This document shows, in pieces, positions 10,016 to 18,129 of a stretch of 18,726 bases of DNA. Position 1 is the first letter of the stretch, and every line of letters starts with the position of its first letter. The notes beneath the pieces were generated by a model. That model was not told the DNA's origin. It did no database searches and saw only the letters and a program-made list of their open reading frames with translations. A program made the translations under genes and the position numbers. Source of the DNA: Zygnema cylindricum (Eukaryota > Streptophyta > Zygnematophyceae > Zygnematales > Zygnemataceae); assembly GCA_037447655.1 (NCBI GenBank), contig JBBHKE010003043.1:1-18726 (forward strand), read 5' to 3'.

Positions 10016-10180
10016 TTTTCGCCACTTAAGACATATTCTCCGTGCACACTTGTCGGACTCTTGATCGCAGGGCTGCGATTGAAAGTTAAGATTCTCACCT
10101 TCCGATTGACGGTCTCCAATTGGAAATTCGTCGTGTGTGTACGGATAGAAGATCTTACAAGATGTCTTACGTGGTGAAAA
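10016..10180 (-). mobile_element. Diverged MITE, family B, inverted copy
   Basis: The left arm TTTTCGCCACTTAAGACAT pairs with the right arm (reverse complement TTTTCACCACGTAAGACAT), two differences in 19. The interior, read on the minus strand, aligns with the plus-strand interior of the element at 10408-10605 around TGGAGACnG, GGAAGGT and CTTTCAATCG. It is therefore the same family in opposite orientation. The outermost ends are no longer recognisable, so the borders are minimal. Confidence 0.68.
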
Positions 10181-10407
10181 AACAGCCCTAAATTGTGAGG
10201 GTGTGTACGAAAAACATACTTTTTGCTTTGTCCGCAGTTCTGCTCCTAAATCTCCCATTTGTCGTTTTTGTTCTCACTATTGAGGGTGTCTGTTCACCGA
10301 ACACTGCTATCAAATTGAGATGAGTTTGTCGTTTGCGCCGCTAACAAAGATTTTATTTGCAACGTGGGAAAACCGTACACTTACTGCACTGTGTATCACT
10401 ATTGGTA

Positions 10408-10605
10408 TCGCTATTAGTGTTTATATTTTTTTCTCCACTTAAAACATCATTTTTCCGTACACACTTCTCCGATTCTCACATGGAGACTGCCGATGGGAAG
10501 GTAAATATCTTGGCTTTCAATCGTGACCGTTAGATATATAAACCGACAAACGTGTACGGAGAAATGATGTTTTACGTGGCAAAAAAACATGAACTCTAAT
10601 AGCGA
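10408..10605 (+). mobile_element. MITE, family B, 198 bp, long inverted ends
   Basis: Inverted ends of about 60 bp are visible. The left side runs TCGCTATTAGTGTT through CCACTTAAAACATCATTT to CCGTACAC; the right side is the complement with few changes (TCGCTATTAGAGTT, CCACGTAAAACATCATTT, CCGTACAC). TA flanks both ends (10406-10407 and 10606-10607). The length of 198 bp and the TATTAG subterminal motif match family A, so the two families may be related. Minus frame 10007-10258 and other frames nearby are by-products. Confidence 0.82.
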
Positions 10606-10607
10606 TA

Positions 10608-11073
10608 CATGCCGTACTGTACTGTACGGTTGGGGTTCTCCCGAATTAAAATATTCTCTTGGATCCTATAATAAGCCAAATGTCTTCTTCACAGGCACTG
10701 ACACGTGTCACTTTCTCAAACGTTATGACTCCCATAGAGTGCCGGAGGTTTGTCGCGTATTCGAATTAAATCGGAAAAACAAAAAAAAACAAAACTAAAA
10801 ATACAAAATACAAAACCGCGGTGAAATGCCACGATGGCATCTCTGGTTTCCACTTTCTCTGATCGAATTAAAAAACTTTCACAATAGAAAAACCCGACAA
10901 AAAATAAAATCAAAAATTCCGACGTGGGATAGATTTTAACACCAAGCTCATGTAAATCCACCTTGACGAACCACGTGGAAACAACGTCTCTTAAAATTTC
11001 GTACCTCGACCGCAAAGAATAGCTGGCCAATAGCGACGCTTGTTCCTCCATTTCCAGCCAATAACTGAACAGC
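10608..11073. other. Intergenic stretch before the small open frame
   Basis: Mostly AT-rich with A-runs near 10775-10815. A minus-strand frame of 136 codons (10716-11126) overlaps the plus-strand frame starting at 11074 and has a hydrophobic middle. Its part at about 10900-11054 has a fairly normal amino-acid mix, but I see no domain and no supporting splice or promoter signal. I do not call it. Confidence 0.3.
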
Positions 11074-11433
11074 ATGGAGGGAAATACAAAATCCGATCTC
11101 CCTGCCATTCCACCTGATGAAGTCAACCATATCCGCCAAATCCCTCAAATCCTCCAAACATGCGGTGGAATGTACGAAATGTACGAAACCGACAAAGCCA
11201 CCGCCGGCTCATCTCCGTACGAATATCGTACGGTAACGCGAGATTATTTCATAAAGAATTGCCGCATGCCATTATTTGTGTCGAGCTTCTCTGAGAGTCC
11301 TAACTTCCTTCGATTCCACTCACTTTACCAAACAACTGTTTTTCCCCGTTTTTTTTTTTCCCCATTTTCTTTTTTCCCCATTTTCTTTTTTCCCCATTTT
11401 CTTTTTTCCCATTTCAACCATTCCAATAAATGA
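11074..11433 (+). CDS. Possible small gene or exon, unknown function
   Basis: This is a 119-codon open frame with its first ATG a few codons after an in-frame stop. The first 75 or so residues have a varied, protein-like composition (MEGNTKSDLPAIPPDEV, then IRQIPQILQTCGGMYEMYE and SPYEYRTVTRDYFIKN). The last third, from about 11338, is encoded by a 16-bp T-rich tandem repeat and is all Phe, Pro and Ser. The true coding part, if any, therefore probably ends earlier by splicing or is untranslated. An AATAAA lies at 11425, close to the stop. No domain is recognised. The codon pair GTACGAAATGTACGAA is also the GTACGA motif common in the transposon region, so it may simply be transposon-derived sequence. 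Confidence 0.25.
   Translation: MEGNTKSDLPAIPPDEVNHIRQIPQILQTCGGMYEMYETDKATAGSSPYEYRTVTRDYFIKNCRMPLFVSSFSESPNFLRFHSLYQTTVFPRFFFSPFSFFPIFFFPHFLFSHFNHSNK
11341..11410 (+). repeat. 16-bp tandem repeat, T/C-rich
   Basis: The unit CCCCATTTTCTTTTTT is repeated three to four times, preceded by a less regular TTTTTTTCCCC stretch. Confidence 0.88.
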
Positions 11434-11610
11434 GTAATTTAAGTTAACCTCGTTCCACCACATTCTTTCCGTTTATCCTTTTTTTCTCCTCATTAGAACT
11501 AAAATCTCCCGCGAAAAAGAAAATAAATAGCGTAAAAATTGTTCCCACATTGCCGCATGAGATACATATTTGCTTTTTTAACATAAAAAGGGGAAAAATA
11601 AATAAGAGAA
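11434..11610 (+). other. Region upstream of the hydrolase start
   Basis: AT-rich sequence between the small open frame and the hydrolase ATG at 11611. The ATG context is GAGAAATG, with A at -3. I see no clear TATA box or initiator, so the promoter is not placed. Confidence 0.4.
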
Positions 11611-11739
11611 ATGTCTAATCCCGTTCCGAAACTGGGGTTATTTTCTAGTTTTGGAGCTTTTCACCAGCTTAGTAAAGACGAAGACGACGGATCTTCCTCT
11701 GACTCCTCCGGAAGTTTGAGTTCTCCATCTGAAAAAGAG
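11611..11739 (+). CDS. Hydrolase exon 1 (N-terminus)
   Basis: Forty-three codons from ATG to a phase-0 GAG|GTAAGA donor. The product starts MSNPVPKLGLFSSFGAFHQL, then an acidic run KDEDD and a Ser/Gly-rich stretch ending PSEKE. This composition is typical of a disordered N-terminal leader. The start is chosen because it is the first ATG in the frame and has an A at -3. A 5' untranslated exon further upstream is possible. Confidence 0.68.
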
Positions 11740-11770
11740 GTAAGAAAAAAAGGGTGGAAACAGAAAAGGC

Positions 11771-11801
<31 letters not shown>

Positions 11802-14800
11802 CCTCTTTCTCCCTCTCTCTCCCTCTCTCTCCCGCTCTCTCCCTCTCTCTCCCTCTCTCTCCCTCTCTCTCCCTCTTATTTTTTTTTATTTTTTTTTACT
11901 CTAATTCTCATTTTTGTTCTCTCCCTTGGCCTCTTCACTCTCTCCCTCTCCTACTTTGTAACCCCTTTTTTTTAAGTTAGTGATTGTTTTAAAGGAATTT
12001 TACATAGTGAAGAATTTTGAACCCTTTTTTTTTTCTTTTTTCTATTTTTTTATATTTTTTTATCAGTTCTTTTTTCCTACTGAAATTTCCTTTATTTTAG
12101 CTATTGTTTATTCTCTAAACCGTATTTTGTGTTCACCTTTTTTTATTTTTATATACATATTATTTACTACTGCGCTATATCTGTTACAATACTCTATTTT
12201 ATTAGCTTTTTACTTTAATTTTCTTAATACTGTTTTTCACTTTTTTGTTACTACCCATTTACATCAATTGTGTTTGTTTATTTATTTTTATTTTATTTTT
12301 TTTTCTGTTATGCATAAATTTTACAGCCTTCATGTGTCACTAAATTATTTGTAGTTTTTCTTTTTGAAACAGTTTCATTTTCTGTAATTTTAGTCTATGT
12401 ATAAAATATTTGTAATCCGTAATTTTTTATTTTGTGTACAGTTATTAAAATTTATCATTTTGATTATCGTGGACAACTCAGTATTTTATGCATTACACCT
12501 TGAATCGTTATTAGCGTTAAGACATTATTAGTGTTAAAAATTAATTAGCGTTATTAACTCTAACTTGGATTTTTTACAAATTTGAAGAAAACATTTTAAT
12601 TTAATTTATTTGTAACTCTAATTTGGGTACATTTCGCCTATAATGGATCTGCAATCAGGATCTTTACACTAAATTAGGTACTGGTATAAAATCTGACAAA
12701 TCGTACACCGTCGCGTCCTTTTACTCTAATTGATTCACAACTCTAATTTGGGTTTTCTCCCGTATAATTAATATGCGATAAATATCTTTACACTACAATA
12801 GGTATGATCTCATTCTGCCTTTTATTCTGAGCGAAAAACCCTTTTACGTGCAATCGCGATTATTTAAATCCATGTATCGTAATTTTTTACTTAACAAAGT
12901 ACCATTCTGTAAGGACTGACACGTTCCCTCACCACACTATTCAAGAGATCATAAATTAGAATTCTTTACGCTAACTTACCAAAACCTTAATTAACGTAAA
13001 TAAAAAAATAGTGTTATTAATTCTATTTAAATGTTTGGGTTCAAAATTTGGGGGCGCCGATATAGCTTTAATAACGCTAATATCAATTCAAAGTGTAGTT
13101 CCCCTTTTGGTTAATTATTTTCTAATTATTTATATGTATTTTTTATTTTTTTTCAAGGTTCACTTTTCGAACTATTTTGTTTGTTTCGGCTGTTTTTTTT
13201 TTGTTTTTTTAACAAAATCGTCCCTATGAAAAAATATGCAAAATATATATATATATATATTATATATGTTTGGTGTCGGTTATCTTCTTTCTTTTTCTGG
13301 ATTTAAAAAGAAATCAAAATTCAGTTCATTAAAGATTTTTTTATTTTTTGAGAGGGAGATATGGTTCTGGTAAGAACAAACATGAAAGAAAACGATAAAT
13401 TACAGGGCAAATGAAAAAAAAAATATATATATATATATATGTACATGTATATTTATATTTAAATGTATAGATGTAAGTAAATTCAACTTATGATTTTTCA
13501 CATATACAAACTTTTCTTCAACGTTATTTATTGTTGATCGTAGAGGTCGAAAGGGGGTCGGAGTAAAGAGTTGAGAGAGGAGAGAGAGGAGAGAGGAGTG
13601 AGAGGAGGGAAAGGAGAGAAAGGAGAGAGAGGAGAGAGAGGAGAGAGGGAGAGAGAGAGGAGAGAGAGAGGAGAGAGAGGAGAGGAGAGAGAGGAGAGAG
13701 GAGGGAACAGGAAAGGAAGGGGAGAGGGGGAAAGGAAGAGGGTAGAGGGGAGAGGAGGGAACAAAAAAAGGAAAGGTAGAGGCAGACAGGGAAAGAAAAA
13801 GGTAGAGGGAAAGGGGAATGAGGGGGGGAAGGAAGAGGAAAACAAATAGGGATCGACAAGAAAGTGAGAGTAGAAGAAGGAAATGGGGAGGAAGTGTAAG
13901 AGATAAAAGTACATGGGATGAGGGAGGGAAGTGTAAGAAAAAGGGGAGAGGAATGACGGGAGATGAGAGAAGGGAGATGGGAAAAATTTGGGAAGAGGGA
14001 GGAGATCACATCACTGATCTCACATGACTTTTAATGTGTTTACTGTACAAAAATACAAACTGATAACTATTTTCTTTTAATTCTATATGTTTCTCCTTTT
14101 CTTCTATGGAAAAAAGAATGAAAAAGTTAAGTTCTTATGTGAATCATTAGCTAAGAAGTTTTTGTTTTTTCCTTTTTTTTCTTTGTTTTTTATTATCATT
14201 GTTATTATTATTGTTATTATTATTTTTTTGTTTTTTTTGTTTGTTTTACCGTCTTTTAGATTTCAACTTTTTTTAACTTTTTTTCTGTTTGATATAATGT
14301 TTTTTCTGAACTTTTCCTCACTTCTTTTCACTATCATAAAAGTTCTTTGAAACAAAGACTCATTCATTCCCTTTTAGAAAAAAAAAAAGACTTTTTACTC
14401 ACTATTTTTCTATATTTCCCAATGTCATCAAATTAATTTTTATAATTTTTATTCTGATGTATGTTTATCATCAAGCTCGTAGTCTTTTCAGAGATTTAAA
14501 AAAAAAAAAAAACAGATGTTATGGAAACTACATTTTTATATTGGTGTTTTTGTCACCAGCGAATGGATGTTTTTATTTGTTTGAAAATATGTATTTTTTA
14601 TCAGTCTTTTGCGATTATTTTCCGCACAAAAAATTGTGTGGATTACACTAATTTTGAAACCACATGAACAACAATCAGCATCCCCTCCCCTCTCCCCTCT
14701 CCCCTCTCCCCTTGCCCCTCGCCCCTCGCCCCTCGCCCCTCGCCCCTCGCCCCCTCTCCCCTCTCCCCTCTCCCAAAAAAAATAAATCTCTAGAATTAAT

Positions 14801-15698
14801 CTGTTTATATTTTTGTTTTTTTTTTAGGAATCTTTGAGTACAAATCTTCCTCCAATGGCATTTGTGGACGTTGAATTTGGCAAAAATCCGGCCTCCATTC
14901 GTCAACTTGTGCCCGGTACGATTTTTTCCTTGATTTGAATTTTTGGTAAATTTTGGTTTTTTTAGGAATCTTCAAGTACAAAGCTTCCTCCAATGGCATT
15001 TGTGGACGTTGAATTTGGCAAAAGTCCGGCCTCTGTTCGACAACTTGTGCCCGGTACGATTTTATCCTTTGATTTGAATTTTTGGTAGATTTTGGTGAAT
15101 TTCGGTTAATTTTTGGTGAATTTTGGTTAATTTTTTGGGGAATTTTGAAAAATTCTGATAAAATTTCGCAGAACCCTTAACATTTTTTATATCTCACAAA
15201 AGCTCTCAAATTTTTATGCACTTTCAAATTGCCTTCAAATTCCCTAAACAAAAACTCCATTTTAATGGTTTCCTTCTCCATCTTTTCGTACAGAAACGTC
15301 CATCATTTTGTTTTTTCTCCGTCTTTCCTTACAAAAACCTCCGTTTTTGTTGTTGTATTCTCCATCTTTTCTTACAGAAACTTTTTTTTTTTTTAAATAT
15401 TCTGACGTAAGCCTCCATTTTCATTGTTCTATTCTCCGACTTTTCTTACAGAAAACCTTTTTTTTTTTTTTTTTTTTTTTTTTGCAAATTTTACAAAAAA
15501 AACTCATTATATTAAAATGGTCCACGGGAAATCGATGCCCCCTCTAAAAGTGGTCCCAAATCTTGGTATATGAAAGATTTGAATCCGGGAAACTTTTGTT
15601 ACCTCTTATCTCAAGAGTTGGGAGACACTCACTTTGGTACTGAGTCCATTTGGCGTCCACTTCCAGGTATAACTCTCGCTCTCCTCCCCCTCCCCTCT

Positions 15699-15738
<40 letters not shown>

Positions 15739-16051
15739 CCCCTCTCTATCTCGCTCCCTCTCTCCCTCTCTCTCAATTTCTTCCTATTTATATTAAATTT
15801 TTGGTTTTGAAACAATTTTTTTGATTAAAATAAGGCTTTCTGAGTCTTTTGGAAGGAGTTTGAGATTTTCTATTAGTTTTTCTGGAATCTATACTGTATA
15901 TGATGTAGTTTGTCTTTTGTTTGTATATGTTGAAAAAACCGAAATAAATTCTATTCCTTTTTGTTCCTATGATTTTCTTCACATATATCGATCAATTTCG
16001 ACAAGGTTCATTTATTTTCAAGGTTAGTTTTATTAAATTAAAAAAAATATA

Positions 16052-16145
<94 letters not shown>

Positions 16146-16576
16146 CGATGTGGTACCATCGGTTCCATAATTGATTCAAAATCCTCAAGATTAGTTATTA
16201 GAAGGTTAAAAACTGGTCATTTTATGATTGGTTTCTTTTTTTAGTTTTGATCTTTTTTTTTCAAATTGGTTATTTGTTTCTTTGTTTTTTTTTTTTTGGG
16301 TGTCAGATCGGTCGAAGCTTCCGGATTATGTTCCGTATCCCTTCCATTGGGACGGAGCCAATACTCACGAATCGCGACGTGACTGTAGGTCATTTTAACC
16401 TAAATTATCTCAAATTTTACTAAGGTTTTAGAGTCAAAATAATTATAATAAATAATGATAATAATGTTTTTGAGTCAAAATAATAATAGTAATGATAATA
16501 ATGGTGAAAGCTAATAATAATGGAGTGCCGACCATGTTTTACATAATTTAATACTGTGTTACCAATGTGTGTGTGT

Positions 16577-16643
<67 letters not shown>

Positions 16644-18066
16644 ATTAATCAATTACATCAAATATTATATCAATTAATTAACTCATTTACATAATTAGAA
16701 AATGCATCTGGAAATTTTTTAGGAAGTTAATCAATGCGATTGGAACAGCCGATCATGTTTACGTAATTTAATATTTCATGTGCCAATGTCTGTGTGCGTT
16801 TTTTCGTGTTAATTGATTTATTAATCATTTAATTGATTAATTTATTGATTAATTAAATAATTTCTTTATTTAATTATCGGATACAGCGGGAAAAAGCCTC
16901 GGTAGTTAATTAATGCTTCCCGAACGGCGGATCCATGTTTACATAATTTAACAGTCAAATGTGACAGTCAAGTTTAACAATGTGTGTGTGTGTGTGGTTT
17001 TTTTTTTCTTTATTAAGTCAGTACATTAATATATTTATTAATCAATGAACTTATTTATTGGGTACAGTGGGAAAAAGTTAATCATTGTGGTCGGGACGTC
17101 CGATCCCTGTTTACATAATTTAATAGTCAATGTCACAATTTGCGTGTGTGTTTTTTATATGTTAATTAATTTATAATGCCAACAAAGTATGTGTGTTTTT
17201 TTCTTATGTTCATTAATTTATTGTTTAATTAATTAATTAATTTATTTAAATATTGGGTACAGCGGGGAAAAATCTCGGGAAGTTAATCAATGCGATCGGG
17301 ACATCCGATCCGACGGCCCGGATTCATCTTATCGCCCATTCCCACGGAGGAAATGTGACTTTAAAGGGAATTATAAAATATCTTACGATATTGCGAAAGG
17401 AAGCCGGGAAATCGCGATCTCCGGAAATCACGGAGGCTTTTTGGGCAGTTCATAAAAAAAAATACGAGTGAGTTGTGCCTTCTCTTCTCATAGAAGAACG
17501 TGACCCCTCCCGCGCTCTCTCCCCCTCTCTCCATCTCTCTCTCCCTCTCTCTTCCTCTCTCCGTCTACCCCTCTCACTGCCTCTCTCCTTCTCTTCCCCT
17601 CCCCCTTTCTTCCTCTCTCCCTCTCTCCCCCTCTGCTTCTCCGCTCTCTCTCTCCCCCTCCCTCTCTCTCTCCCCCCCCTCTCCTCCCTCTCTCTTTATT
17701 TGTAATATATTTATTATTTTTGTTATTATTATTGTTGCTGTTATTATTAGTCGAGATTTTTTTTTTTTTTTTAAGGAGGTCTTTTCTTTTTGATCGCCCT
17801 CTGTATTTTTCCAAAAACAGAGAATTAAAAAAAAAGATGTAAATTTTAAGGCAATAACAATAATATGTTCAACGGAATTAAACAAAATAAAATGTATTGT
17901 TCTCAACAGAATATCACAAGGGAAACATGAGAGGGGAGGGGAGGAGAGAGGAGGGAAAGGGAGGAAGGGGGAGGGGAGGGGAGAGGAAGGGAGTATGTTC
18001 AGCGGATGACTGATGTTTGAATGCAGAGAGAGAGAGTGAGAGAGTGAGAGAGTGAAAGAGAGAGCG

Positions 18067-18129
<63 letters not shown>

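Larger units (their letters stand above)
11740..14827 (+). other. Hydrolase intron 1, 3.1 kb, repeat-filled
   Basis: The intron runs from GTAAGA to a TTTTTTTTTTTAG acceptor. Contents in order: CT microsatellite (11767-11878); very T-rich DNA to about 12480; a TA-flanked MITE (12496-13095); T-rich DNA; short TA runs (13241-13265 and 13421-13440); a GA-rich tract of over 400 bp (13570-14000); T-rich DNA with TTATTATTG units near 14190-14230; and a CCCCTC heptad array (14682-14775). The open frames across it are low-complexity by-products. Confidence 0.65.

Noticed and set aside
11980-12354. 124-codon Phe/Leu/Tyr-rich frame resembling membrane segments
   Set aside because: Comes from T-rich intron sequence; no start context and composition explained by TTT-rich DNA.
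13524-14027. Ser/Leu/Pro-rich minus frames and Arg/Glu/Gly-rich plus frames
   Set aside because: Readings of the GA-rich tract in intron 1; all three frames of one strand show the same bias.
15969-16244. Frame with alternating Tyr/Ile
   Set aside because: Reading of the TA microsatellite in intron 3.
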